Below, one piece after another: positions 50,527-58,704 of a stretch of DNA of 59,653 nucleotides. Origin of the DNA: Streptomyces sp. MBT53 (GTDB lineage Bacteria > Actinomycetota > Actinomycetes > Streptomycetales > Streptomycetaceae); contig NZ_JAEQAZ010000034.1 in assembly GCF_016654115.1 (NCBI RefSeq), forward strand, positions 33,833 through 93,485. Reading direction: 5' to 3'. The notes under the pieces were generated by a model. It was given only the letters and a program-made list of their open reading frames with translations. It was not told the origin of the DNA and did not search any database. The position numbers and the translations under genes are program-made. Position 1 is the first letter of the stretch. Every line of letters starts with the position of its first letter.

Positions 50527-52457
50527 AGGAAGCCGGCCGGCGCCGTGCCCGTCGACTCGCGATCAGCACGGTGGTCGTCATCGCCCTGGCCGGGATGAAC
50601 GGGCCCTGGCTGTACAGATTCGGCACCGAGAGATACCACCAGTACGTCATCAACAAGCCCGAGTACAAAGCCGACAACGGGCACTGGGACATCATCCAGT
50701 TCCCCAAGAAGTACCGGCAGGACACGATTCACGCGGCGCTGCTGCGCACCGGCAAGGTGCTGCTCATCGCCGGGTCGGGCAACAACCAGGACAACTTCAA
50801 CGCGAAGAAGTTCGACACCCGGATCTGGGACCCGGTCAAGGGCACCATCAAGAAAGTGCCCACCCCCGCCGACCTGTTCTGCACCGGGCACACCCAACTC
50901 GCCAACGGCAACCTGCTGATCGCGGGCGGCACCCAGAAGTACGAGAAGCTGAAGGGGGATGTGAAGAAGGCGGGGGGCGTGATGATTCTCTACAACGAGA
51001 ACCCCGACAAACCGATGACACTGCCCCAGGGCACCAGGTTCACCGGCAAGGCCAACGGCAAGTCCTTCCTCTCCACGGACTCCGTCATCGTCCCGCGCGC
51101 GATCAAGGTGTTCGACAAGAAGACCGGCAAGTTCCTGCGGAACAACCCCGGTTACGCCCGGGTCGTCGTCGAGGCGCCCAAGGAGGGCACCCAGTACGAG
51201 ACCGGCACCCAGGACAACTACCGCATCCAGGGGCTGACCGGCGCCGACGAGCGCAACACCTACGGCATCGGGAACAAGTTCGGGCTCGACAAGCGGGACT
51301 TCGAGGGGATCAAGAACGCGTACGAGTTCGATCCGGTCGCCGAGAAGTACATCAAGGTCGATCCGATGAACGAGGCCCGCTGGTATCCGACGCTGACGAC
51401 TCTGTCGGACGGGAAGGTGCTCAGCGTCTCCGGGCTCGACGACATCGGGCAGTTGGTGCCGGGGAAGAACGAGATCTTCGATCCGGCGACGAAGACGTGG
51501 ACGTACACGAAGACGAAGCGGCAGTTCCCGACGTATCCGGCGCTGTTCCTGATGGAGAACGGGAAGCTGTTCTACTCGGGGTCGAACGCGGGGTACGGGC
51601 CGGACAACGTGGGCCGCGATCCCGGCATTTGGGACGTCGACACCAATCAGTTCACGAAGATTCCCGGGCTCAGTGATCCGAACATGATGGAGACCTCGGC
51701 GACCGTGCTGCTCGCTCCCGCGCAGGACGAGAAGTACATGGTGATCGGGGGCGGGGGTGTCGGTGAGTCGAAGCTGTCGACGAACAAGACGCGGCTCGTC
51801 GATCTCAAGGACGCCGGCCCGAAGTTCGTGGACGGGCCTTCGCTGGAGAAGGGCACGCGGTACGCGCAGACCTCGATCCTGCCCGACGACACCGTGCTGG
51901 TGTCGGGCGGTTCCGAGGACTATCGGGGGCGCAGTGACTCCGACATCCTTCAGGCTCGGCTGTACCACCCCGACACGAACACCTTCGAGAAGGTCGCCGA
52001 TCCGCTGGTGGGGCGGAACTACCACTCCGGGTCGATTCTGCTGCCGGACGGGCGGGTGATGTTCTTCGGGTCCAACTCGTTGTACGCGGACAAGGCGAAC
52101 ACGAAGCCGGGGGTTTTTGAGCAGCGGATCGAGATCTATACGCCGCCGTATCTGTACCGGGATTCGCGGCCGGACATTTCCGGGGGGCCGGAGTCGATTG
52201 CGCGGGGCGCGTCGGGGACGTTCACCTCGCAGCATGCTTCTTCGATCAAGAAGGTGCGGCTGATTCGGCCCAGCGCTTCGACGCATGTCACTGACGTGGA
52301 TCAGCGGTCGATCGCGTTGGACTTCAAGACGACCGGGAACAAGATCACAGTGACGGTACCGAAGGACAAGAACTTGGTTCAGTCCGGGTGGTACATGCTG
52401 TTTGTGGATGACGATCTGGGGACGCCGAGTAAGGCCGTGTGGGTCAAGGTGCCGTAG
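50523..52457 (+). CDS. glxA: Copper radical oxidase GlxA (galactose oxidase-like)
   Basis: A 644-residue oxidase anchored by an N-terminal membrane segment (about 12-30, LAISTVVVIALAGMNGPWLY in part). Kelch-type repeats (AALLRTGKVLLIAGSG, TLTTLSDGKVLSVSG, SILLPDGRVMFFGSN) form the propeller. Copper and radical-site candidates: Cys in DLFCTGHT (thioether partner), Tyr in EARWYPTLT, Tyr-His in VGRNYHSGS and the C-terminal His in SASTHVTDVD. GlxA oxidises the product of CslA and is required for its deposition and morphogenesis. It overlaps cslA by 4 bp. Confidence 0.95.
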   Translation: MKEAGRRRARRLAISTVVVIALAGMNGPWLYRFGTERYHQYVINKPEYKADNGHWDIIQFPKKYRQDTIHAALLRTGKVLLIAGSGNNQDNFNAKKFDTRIWDPVKGTIKKVPTPADLFCTGHTQLANGNLLIAGGTQKYEKLKGDVKKAGGVMILYNENPDKPMTLPQGTRFTGKANGKSFLSTDSVIVPRAIKVFDKKTGKFLRNNPGYARVVVEAPKEGTQYETGTQDNYRIQGLTGADERNTYGIGNKFGLDKRDFEGIKNAYEFDPVAEKYIKVDPMNEARWYPTLTTLSDGKVLSVSGLDDIGQLVPGKNEIFDPATKTWTYTKTKRQFPTYPALFLMENGKLFYSGSNAGYGPDNVGRDPGIWDVDTNQFTKIPGLSDPNMMETSATVLLAPAQDEKYMVIGGGGVGESKLSTNKTRLVDLKDAGPKFVDGPSLEKGTRYAQTSILPDDTVLVSGGSEDYRGRSDSDILQARLYHPDTNTFEKVADPLVGRNYHSGSILLPDGRVMFFGSNSLYADKANTKPGVFEQRIEIYTPPYLYRDSRPDISGGPESIARGASGTFTSQHASSIKKVRLIRPSASTHVTDVDQRSIALDFKTTGNKITVTVPKDKNLVQSGWYMLFVDDDLGTPSKAVWVKVP

Positions 52458-52482
52458 AGGGTTGTCGGTTGGGTGCGGGTGC

Positions 52483-52519
52483 GTGGGGGCTGGTCGCGCA
52501 GTTCCCCGCGCCCCTAACG
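52483..52519. repeat. GC-rich intergenic repeat (member B)
   Basis: GTGGGGGCTGGTCGCGCAG then CCCCGCGCCCCTAA, sharing its outer words with 22122-22200. It lies between the convergent glxA and GH6 genes and overlaps the GH6 stop. Confidence 0.5.
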
Positions 52520-53542
52520 AGTTGATGCTCGCGCCAGCTTCAACGCATAACTTGCCCACCACTCGCCCGCCTTGGGGCCGCCCTTGCACTCGCCGTCGGA
52601 TTCCCCGGGGCGTTTGATCCACAGGTAGGCATCCACCAAGGGGTCTGCCGTCTTCGTCGTCGGGGTTTCGCCCAGGGAACGGCCCGGTGGGTTGCACCAG
52701 TTCTCGTCCTCGTCGCCCGCCGTATACGGTCCGTTGCCGTTGCGGCTGGTGTCGATGACGAAGTGTTTGGCGTTCACCTTGGCCGAGAGTTGTTTGCCGT
52801 ACGCGATGGAGTCTTCCGTGGAGTAGAAGTTGGAGACGTTCACCGCGAAGCCGTCGGCCTTGGTGATGCCTGCTCGTTGGAGGGGCTGGTAGATCTCGTC
52901 GGGGTGGCCCCAGCCGGCGTTTCCGGCGTCCAGGTAGACCTTCGTGTGCTTGAGGGACTTGAGCTTGGTGATGGCGTAGTTCAGGAGGTCGTAGCGCTCG
53001 TCCTGGAACTGGGCGGGGGTGCAGCCGTCCACCAGGTGGAGCAGGGCGTCCGGTTCGAGGATCACCGTGGCGGAGCGGTCGGCGATGCCCTGGGCCACCG
53101 CGTCGATCCAGGCGCGGTAGGCGTCGCCGTCGCCCGCGCCGCCCTGGGAGTACTGGCCGCAGTCGCGGTGCGGAATGTTGTAGAGGACGAGGAGCGCGGT
53201 GCGGCCGGCCTTGTCGGCGGCCTCGGTGAAGCCCTGGGCCTCCGCCTTGGGGTTCTCCGGGCCGATCCACTCGCCGGTCGGCTGTTCGGCGATCTTCCGG
53301 ATCTGTGCGGCGTCGGCGGTCTTGCCCGCCTTGGTGTAGGCGGCGAGCTGCCGGGCCGCGTTGGTGTCGGGGTTGACCCAGATCGGGTCGGCGCCGCCGG
53401 GCTGTTGGGTGATCTTCGCTCCCGCGTCGGGTTTCTTGTCCCCGCCCCCCGAGGAACAGCCCGCGAGGAGCAGTGCCGCCCCCAGGACCAGTGCCGACGC
53501 CCGTGTGCCGAAGGGAACCGGGGTCCCCTGGCTGCCGTACAT
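52514..53542 (-). CDS. cslZ: GH6 endoglucanase lipoprotein (CslZ)
   Basis: A 342-residue secreted glycosidase. ATG 53542 follows GGGGGAG; the signal ends with LLLAGC, a lipobox. GH6 signatures: IWVNPDTNAARQL, a YNIPHRDCGQYSQGG segment with the catalytic-base area, VILEPDALLHLVDGC (Asp acid, near 170), DAGNAGWG, FAVNVSNFYSTE, VIDTSRNGNGP and WIKRPGESDGEC. CslZ trims the CslA/GlxA glucan in Streptomyces. Here it is convergent with glxA rather than co-directional. Confidence 0.92.
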   Translation of the reverse strand: MYGSQGTPVPFGTRASALVLGAALLLAGCSSGGGDKKPDAGAKITQQPGGADPIWVNPDTNAARQLAAYTKAGKTADAAQIRKIAEQPTGEWIGPENPKAEAQGFTEAADKAGRTALLVLYNIPHRDCGQYSQGGAGDGDAYRAWIDAVAQGIADRSATVILEPDALLHLVDGCTPAQFQDERYDLLNYAITKLKSLKHTKVYLDAGNAGWGHPDEIYQPLQRAGITKADGFAVNVSNFYSTEDSIAYGKQLSAKVNAKHFVIDTSRNGNGPYTAGDEDENWCNPPGRSLGETPTTKTADPLVDAYLWIKRPGESDGECKGGPKAGEWWASYALKLARASTR

Positions 53543-53695
53543 CCAACTCCCCCTTGGCTGTACCGATCCAAGGCTCAATCGTGACATACGTGGCGTGCCG
53601 CCCACGAGAACGCCCGGGATGTTGTCGGCCGGTTGTTACAGCACGGCCGCGTTGGGTAGGCGCCCGGCCCCAGGACACAGGGGAAGGTGGCCGTC

Positions 53696-54445
53696 ATGCA
53701 CCGAACGAACCGGGAGGGCCGGCTCGCCGCGGCGCTGGTGGAGGCGGCCGACACCCTCACCGAGACCTTCGACATCGGTGACTATCTGCGCCGACTGTCC
53801 GACCACTGCGTGGAGTTGCTGTCCGCGTGGACGGCCGGGGTGATGCTGATCGACGGCGGGGAGGCCGTGTCGCTGGCCGGGAGCAGTCATCGGGAGGAGG
53901 TGGCGCTCGATCTGCTGGCGGCCCAGCACGGTGGCGGGCCCTGTCTGGAGAGCTACGGCTCCGGGCGTGCCGTGGCTCCGGTGTCGATCGGGGTGGCCCA
54001 TGCCGCCGCCCGCTGGCCGGAGTTCACCGAGCGGGCGCTGCGGCACGGGATCGTGGCGACCTTCGCGGTGCCGGTGCGCCGCCGGGACACGCTGCTCGGC
54101 GCGCTCAACGTGTTCGTGGCGACGCTGCCCAACGGCGGCCCGGACGGCGGCCGTTCGGAGTTGCTGGTGGCGCAGGCGCTGGCCGACGCGGCGGGCCTGG
54201 GGCTGCAGAACCATCGCGCGTACACCCAATACCGCTCCCTGGCCGGGCAGTTGCAGGAGGCATTGTCGAGCCGGGTACGGATCGAACAGGCCAAGGGGAT
54301 GCTCGCGGAGCGCTGGCAGGTCGGCACCGACGAGGCGTTCGTGGAGTTGCGCCGGTACGCGCGACGACGTCGGCTGCCGCTGGACCGGGTGGCGCGGTCG
54401 GTGATCGAACGGGGCGTGGACGACGCCGAGTTGAGGGCGCCGTAG
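53696..54445 (+). CDS. GAF-ANTAR regulator (RNA-binding antiterminator type)
   Basis: A 249-residue cytoplasmic protein. ATG 53696 was chosen over GTG 53687 because GGGGAAGG is 8-9 nt before it. The GAF domain (about 25-175) includes VELLSAWTAGVMLIDGG, GGGPCLESYGSGRAV and VPVRRRDTLLGALNVF. The ANTAR domain (about 185-245) has LSSRVRIEQAKGMLAERW, with the family Ala-Lys-Gly, then RYARRRRLPLDRVARSVI. ANTAR proteins bind paired RNA hairpins to prevent termination. Targets are not evident here. Confidence 0.9.
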   Translation: MHRTNREGRLAAALVEAADTLTETFDIGDYLRRLSDHCVELLSAWTAGVMLIDGGEAVSLAGSSHREEVALDLLAAQHGGGPCLESYGSGRAVAPVSIGVAHAAARWPEFTERALRHGIVATFAVPVRRRDTLLGALNVFVATLPNGGPDGGRSELLVAQALADAAGLGLQNHRAYTQYRSLAGQLQEALSSRVRIEQAKGMLAERWQVGTDEAFVELRRYARRRRLPLDRVARSVIERGVDDAELRAP

Positions 54446-54708
54446 CACCGCGAACCACCTGTGCATATGACAGGGAGCTACCACATGTGGACATGGCGTC
54501 ATTCGCCCTCTAGGCCCGGGCGCTCATTCGTTCTACAGTCGACTCCAACGGCCCCGGTCCCCGGCCGGTTCACATCCTCCACCGCGGTGTTTTCCCATAC
54601 CTCCCGCGCAGTTCGCCGGGTTACTCCCGCAGCCCGGGCGCGCGCGGTCGAGGACCAGCCCGGTCGGCGGCTTCGGGGGGAGCGGGTCGTCGGCCGGGCC
54701 AGGTGCCG

Positions 54709-55392
54709 TCAGAAACCGGTTCCGGTGAGGTATGCGGACACGATGACGTTCGCCGTGTAGCTGCGGTCTGCGCGGTCGAAGGTGCCGCCGCAGGTGATGA
54801 GGCGCAGTTCGGCGCGGCCCGACTGCCTTGTGCCGTAGGCCTGTTGGGCGTCAAAGTGGGCGCGGGTCAGCACGCGTACGTCGTCGACGGTGAAGTCGGC
54901 GACCTTGCCGTCGTCGCGGACGACGCGGATGGTGCGGCCCGGGCGCAGCGTGCTGAGCTTGTAGAAGACGGCGGGCCGGGTCTCGGTGTCGACGTGCCCG
55001 ACCATCAGGGCGGTACCGGCGGCCCCCGGCCGAACTCCGTTCCCGTACCAGCCGACCACGCCGGCCTGGTCGAAGGGCGGCGGGTCGATCGCGCCCTGCG
55101 GGTCGAGTCCGCGGTTCACGACCGGTGCCTGTACGGCCAGGTCGGGGATGTCGATGCGTTGCGGCAGGGCGTTGCCCAACGGCTTTGCGGCGGGCGGCAG
55201 TTCGGCCTCGGGGGGCCGTCCGACCGCGGCCACGTCGCCGGTGGTGGGCGCGGATATGCCCTGCCGTATGTCGGTCAGGTCCTGGCCCCACAGCCAGAGC
55301 CCGAGCAGCAGCATGGCCCAGGCCACGCCGGTGAGCAGCCGTCCGGTGCCGGTGGAGCGCTCGTGCTCGGCGGGCCGATCGTGATCGAACAC
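54709..55392 (-). CDS. Class F sortase
   Basis: A 227-residue membrane-anchored transpeptidase. One N-terminal membrane segment (about 18-38, LLTGVAWAMLLLGLWLWGQD in part), then the sortase barrel: RIDIPDLAVQAPVVNRGLDP in part, VGWYGNGVRPGAAGTALMVGH with catalytic His in GHVDT (near 130), and catalytic Cys in RLITCGGTFD with Arg in DRADRSYTANVIV. This layout matches actinobacterial class F enzymes. GTG 55392 begins 6 bp after the stop of the neighbouring membrane-anchored protein, so the two are co-transcribed. Confidence 0.9.
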   Translation of the reverse strand: MFDHDRPAEHERSTGTGRLLTGVAWAMLLLGLWLWGQDLTDIRQGISAPTTGDVAAVGRPPEAELPPAAKPLGNALPQRIDIPDLAVQAPVVNRGLDPQGAIDPPPFDQAGVVGWYGNGVRPGAAGTALMVGHVDTETRPAVFYKLSTLRPGRTIRVVRDDGKVADFTVDDVRVLTRAHFDAQQAYGTRQSGRAELRLITCGGTFDRADRSYTANVIVSAYLTGTGF

Positions 55393-55398
55393 GGCCGG

Positions 55399-55944
55399 TC
55401 AGTCCGTCCGGCTGGGCCTACGGCTCCGGCGGGCGCTGCGCAGCGCCACGGCCGTCGCGGCGACACCGGCCAGCAGCAGCCCGACCACCGCGTGCACGGT
55501 ACCGGGACCGGCCGCGCGGGCGTCCACGGCGGCGAGGTGCGCGGTACCGCCACCGCCCGCGTGGACGGGGGCGACGGGTGAGGCGGGGGGCTGCGCGGAG
55601 GGGGATCCCGATTCATTCGCCACGACCTTGATCGCGCCCTTCACCGTCACGCCGCCGCAGGTGATCTTCACGTCGTAGTTGCCCGGTTCCAGGGCGGAGC
55701 GGACCTGTGTCTCGCCGGCGAGGGTGCCGGCCGTGCCGACGAGTTTCGCGTCGGCGACGAACGCGTCCGACGCCGCCGAGCCCGTCGTACCGGAGCAGCC
55801 GCTGATCTTGAGCGCTACGTCGGCGCCGGGGGCGGGGGACGCGGGGGTCACCGAGACCGTGCCTCCGTCCGCCGCGTACGCCGTCGGGGTGAGTGCCGCC
55901 AGGACCGCGGCACCTGCACAGAGAGTGACTTTCAGTGAGCCCAT
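55399..55944 (-). CDS. Secreted, C-terminally membrane-anchored protein beside sortase
   Basis: A 181-residue protein. ATG 55944 follows GGAGGTTCACG. A signal peptide ends near TAYAAD (residue 25). The outer domain (about 26-110) is an Ig-like beta fold with two Cys (ISGCSGTTG, VKITCGGVTVKG). A Pro/Gly/His-rich stretch leads to a C-terminal membrane segment (about 148-168, VHAVVGLLLAGVAATAVAL) and a basic end RSARRSRRPSRTD. No LPxTG or LAxTG is visible before the segment, so it may be a non-canonical substrate of the co-transcribed sortase or a plain membrane protein. Confidence 0.8.
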   Translation of the reverse strand: MGSLKVTLCAGAAVLAALTPTAYAADGGTVSVTPASPAPGADVALKISGCSGTTGSAASDAFVADAKLVGTAGTLAGETQVRSALEPGNYDVKITCGGVTVKGAIKVVANESGSPSAQPPASPVAPVHAGGGGTAHLAAVDARAAGPGTVHAVVGLLLAGVAATAVALRSARRSRRPSRTD

Positions 55945-56045
55945 CGTGAACCTCCAGATAACTGGAGACTCCTCCTGGTCACCCGGTCGCGCATCCCTGG
56001 CGGGGCCCGATTGCTCCGTATGGGGGAGGTGACATCCGGAGTGCT

Positions 56046-56051
56046 TAGCAT
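56046..56051 (+). promoter_or_regulatory. Likely -10 of a leaderless NagD-type gene
   Basis: TAGCAT (TAnnnT) lies 7 nt before ATG 56059, and no useful Shine-Dalgarno serves that ATG. A leaderless start is therefore likely. Confidence 0.4.
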
Positions 56052-56058
56052 GGTCGCC

Positions 56059-56838
56059 ATGACAGAGCGCAAGCCCATCGAATCGTGGCTCACCGACATG
56101 GACGGGGTGCTGATGCACGAGGGCGTCCCGGTTCCGGGCGCCGACGCGTTCATCAAGAAGCTGCGGGAGACCGGGCGTCCGTTCCTGGTCCTCACCAACA
56201 ACTCGATCTACACCGCGCGCGACCTGCACGCCCGGCTGAACCGGATCGGCCTCGAAGTGCCGGTGGAGAACATCTGGACCTCGGCCCTGGCCACCGCCGC
56301 CTTCCTGGACAACCAGCATCCCGGTGGCACCGCCTACGTCATCGGCGAGGCCGGCCTGACGACGGCGCTGCACGACGCCGGTTATGTGCTGACCGACTCG
56401 GACCCCGACTTCGTGATCCTGGGCGAGACGCGGACGTACTCCTTCGAGGCGCTGACCAAGGCGATCCGGCTGATCAACGACGGGGCCCGGTTCATCGCCA
56501 CCAACCCAGACAACACCGGCCCCTCCCCCGAGGGCGCGCTCCCCGCGACCGGCTCGGTCGCCGCGCTGATCACCAAGGCCACCGGCAAGGAGCCGTACTT
56601 CGTCGGCAAGCCGAACCCTCTGATGATGCGCAGCGCGCTGAACACCATCGGCGCGCACTCGGAGACGAGCGCCATGATCGGCGACCGGATGGACACCGAT
56701 GTGCTGGCCGGGCTTGAGGCCGGGATGACGACCTTCCTGGTGCTGACCGGTCTGACGACCCGAGCCGACCTCGACCGTTACCCCTACCGCCCGACGAAGG
56801 TCGTGGACTCCATCGCGGACATCGTGGACCTCGTCTGA
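56059..56838 (+). CDS. HAD-IIA family phosphatase (NagD-like)
   Basis: A 259-residue cytoplasmic phosphatase. ATG 56059 was chosen as a leaderless start. HAD motif I is LTDMDGVLMHEG (Asp nucleophile and Asp+2), motif II Thr/Ser in FLVLTNNSIYTARDL, motif III Lys in FVGKPNPLMMRSAL and motif IV in AMIGDRMDTDVLAG. A type IIA cap occupies about 80-175. Substrates could be sugar phosphates or nucleotides. It is convergent with the phosphonatase-like gene, overlapping it by 55 bp. Confidence 0.9.
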   Translation: MTERKPIESWLTDMDGVLMHEGVPVPGADAFIKKLRETGRPFLVLTNNSIYTARDLHARLNRIGLEVPVENIWTSALATAAFLDNQHPGGTAYVIGEAGLTTALHDAGYVLTDSDPDFVILGETRTYSFEALTKAIRLINDGARFIATNPDNTGPSPEGALPATGSVAALITKATGKEPYFVGKPNPLMMRSALNTIGAHSETSAMIGDRMDTDVLAGLEAGMTTFLVLTGLTTRADLDRYPYRPTKVVDSIADIVDLV

Positions 56839-57530
56839 AGGTCCAACTCGGTGAGTAGCGCGGGCAGTTCGGCGACCGAGTCGAGGACGTGGGTCGCGCC
56901 CGCGCCGCTCAGCGCGTCCCGCCGGTGTGCCCCCGTGAGCACACCGGCGACCACGCCCGCCCCGGCCCGGACGCCGCTGAGCATGTCGTACGAGGTGTCG
57001 CCGACCACCGCCATCTGTCCTACGGCGTCTGCGGCGGCCGTCCGCAGGAACGCGGTGAGGACCATGTCCGGGTACGGGCGTCCCCGGCCCCCGGCGTCGG
57101 CGGGGCACAGGGTGAGGTGCGCGAGGTCCTGCCAGCCGAGGGCGGCCAGGATCGCGTCTTGGGTGCTGCGGGCGAAGCCGGTCGTCAACACCACTGTGCG
57201 GCCTTGGGACTTGAGGGTCTCGATGGTTTCGCGGGCGCCGGGGAGGGCGGTGACCCGGCCGCCGTGGACGAGGTCGGCGTAGGCCGACTCGAAGGCCCTG
57301 TTGGCCTGTTGGGCTTTCGCCTCCTCGCCGAACAGGTGCCGGAAGACGGCAATCTTGGACTCGCCCATGGTGGCGCGGACGTGGTCCAGCATCGTGGCGG
57401 GTTCCGCGCCCAGGTGTCGGGCGGCGGCGGTGAAGGCCTCTTCGACGAGACCGTCGTCGGTGACGGTGGTGCCGGCCATGTCGAGGACGACGAGACGGAT
57501 GTCGTGGTTCAGGGGGCTCAGGGGGCTCAT
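56784..57530 (-). CDS. Phosphonatase-like HAD hydrolase
   Basis: A 248-residue enzyme. HAD motif I is VVLDMAGTTVTDDG, motif II in TVVLTTGFARST, motif III Arg/Lys area in GRPYPDMVLTAF and motif IV in VVGDTSYDMLSGVRAG. The cap carries RATMGESKIAVF, where phosphonoacetaldehyde hydrolase (PhnX) has MGxxK with its Schiff-base Lys, so C-P bond cleavage is plausible. It begins 7 bp after the FAD oxidoreductase gene; together they suggest oxidation of an aminophosphonate then C-P hydrolysis. The 3' end overlaps the convergent NagD-like gene by 55 bp. Confidence 0.82.
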   Translation of the reverse strand: MSPLSPLNHDIRLVVLDMAGTTVTDDGLVEEAFTAAARHLGAEPATMLDHVRATMGESKIAVFRHLFGEEAKAQQANRAFESAYADLVHGGRVTALPGARETIETLKSQGRTVVLTTGFARSTQDAILAALGWQDLAHLTLCPADAGGRGRPYPDMVLTAFLRTAAADAVGQMAVVGDTSYDMLSGVRAGAGVVAGVLTGAHRRDALSGAGATHVLDSVAELPALLTELDLQTRSTMSAMESTTFVGR

Positions 57531-57537
57531 GGGGGTG

Positions 57538-58662
57538 TCACCAGTCCAGTTCGTTCGCGGTGGTCTCGGCGATCGCCGGTGAGCAGGTCATGCCGCGTCC
57601 GCCGGGGCCGGTGACCAACCACACGCCGTCGCGCACCTGTTGACGGAGGACGACCCGGGCGGGGTCGGTGCACTGGGCGTACACACCGGCCCAGCGGCGG
57701 CGGATCTTCGGCAGCGGGCGGCCGAGGAGCGACTCGGCGACCTCGGCGAGGTGGTCGTAGGGGTCCTCGACGGTGTCGAAGGCGAAGGGGTGCTCGTACT
57801 CGTGGGTGTCGCCGATGGTCAGGCCGCCGTCGGCGCGCTGCACCATGAGGAGTTGCATGGCGTGCGCGGCCGCGGTGGGCAACTGCGGTTGGTGGGTGGC
57901 GAGTTGGTCGAGGGCGGGGCCTCGGTAGGCGGGGTAGTAGCGGAAGCTGTCCGCGTCGGCGACCGAGGTGGGGAGGGGTTCGCCGAGCGGGTCGGTCTGC
58001 ATCATCTGCAACCGGACGCGGCGGACGGGGAGTCGGGGTCCGGCGAGTTCGCGGACGAGTCCGCCGAGCCAGGCGCCCGTGCACAGGATCACCGCGTCGG
58101 CGGGGTGCACGTCGCCGTGGTCGTCGCGTACGGCGTGTTCGCCGACGACCTCGCGGACCTCGCGTCCCGACAGGAACGTGTAGCGCGGGGACTTCGACAG
58201 CTCTGCGCGCAGGGCGAGTTGGGCGGTGCGGGGTTCGACGGCCGCGTCGCGCTCGCAGTACAGGGCGGCGGTGAAGTCGCCGCGCAGGGCCGGGTTGAGG
58301 GCGCGGGTCTCGGCGGGGGCGAGGAGTTTGCAGCCGCGGGCGGCGGAGTCCTCGCGGGCCACGGCGGCCTCGGCGACGGCGAGTTCGTGCGGGCCGCGCA
58401 CCACGGTCAGCGAGCCGTTGGCGCGGAAGCCGACGGCGGGGACGCGACGGCCGATCTCCTCCCACAACTCCCGTGCCCGCAGGGCGGTTTCGACTTCCTC
58501 GCCGCCCGCCCGGCCGCCCACCCAGATCAGTCCGAAGTTGCGCAGGGACGCGCCGCGCGCCTCCGTCTCGCGTTCGATCTGGACGACCTCGTGGCCGCGT
58601 TCCACTGCTTGCCAGGCGTGCATGGTGCCGACCACGCCGCCTCCGACGACTGTGACTCTCAC
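57538..58662 (-). CDS. FAD-dependent oxidoreductase, DAO family (TIGR03364-like)
   Basis: A 374-residue amine-oxidising flavoenzyme. The dinucleotide fold is MRVTVVGGGVVGTMHAWQAV (GxGxxG), then VVQIERETEARGASLRNFGL where FAD ribose and isoalloxazine bind. Later parts: ALYCERDAAVEPRTAQLAL, AVILCTGAWLGGLVREL and the C-terminal TGPGGRGMTCSPAIAE. DAO enzymes of this sub-type occur in phosphonate loci and could convert an aminophosphonate to phosphonoacetaldehyde. Operon with the phosphonatase-like gene; a GntR regulator gene lies 42 bp upstream. Confidence 0.87.
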   Translation of the reverse strand: MRVTVVGGGVVGTMHAWQAVERGHEVVQIERETEARGASLRNFGLIWVGGRAGGEEVETALRARELWEEIGRRVPAVGFRANGSLTVVRGPHELAVAEAAVAREDSAARGCKLLAPAETRALNPALRGDFTAALYCERDAAVEPRTAQLALRAELSKSPRYTFLSGREVREVVGEHAVRDDHGDVHPADAVILCTGAWLGGLVRELAGPRLPVRRVRLQMMQTDPLGEPLPTSVADADSFRYYPAYRGPALDQLATHQPQLPTAAAHAMQLLMVQRADGGLTIGDTHEYEHPFAFDTVEDPYDHLAEVAESLLGRPLPKIRRRWAGVYAQCTDPARVVLRQQVRDGVWLVTGPGGRGMTCSPAIAETTANELDW

Positions 58663-58692
58663 GCCTAGAGCGTGAACCAGGGCCGCGGGTTT

Positions 58693-58703
58693 GGGCTAGA
58701 CCC
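58693..58703. promoter_or_regulatory. GntR-type operator-like sequence
   Basis: GGGCTAGACCC, one base short of the perfect dyad GGGTCTAGACCC, lies between the GntR stop and the FAD oxidoreductase start, 31 bp before the latter. HutC/PhnF-type GntR proteins often bind TCTAGA-centred dyads. Confidence 0.35.
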
Positions 58704-58704
58704 G

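Noticed and set aside
50046..53678. 1210-residue open frame antisense to glxA and cslA
   Set aside because: It is antisense to well-supported genes and has low-complexity Arg/Pro/Gly/Val composition, typical of GC-rich third-position shadows.
54446..54708. Possible small gene between the ANTAR regulator and sortase genes
   Set aside because: Short open frames lack ribosome sites and coding bias; only a CCACATGTGG dyad at 54481-54490 was seen, with no clear role.
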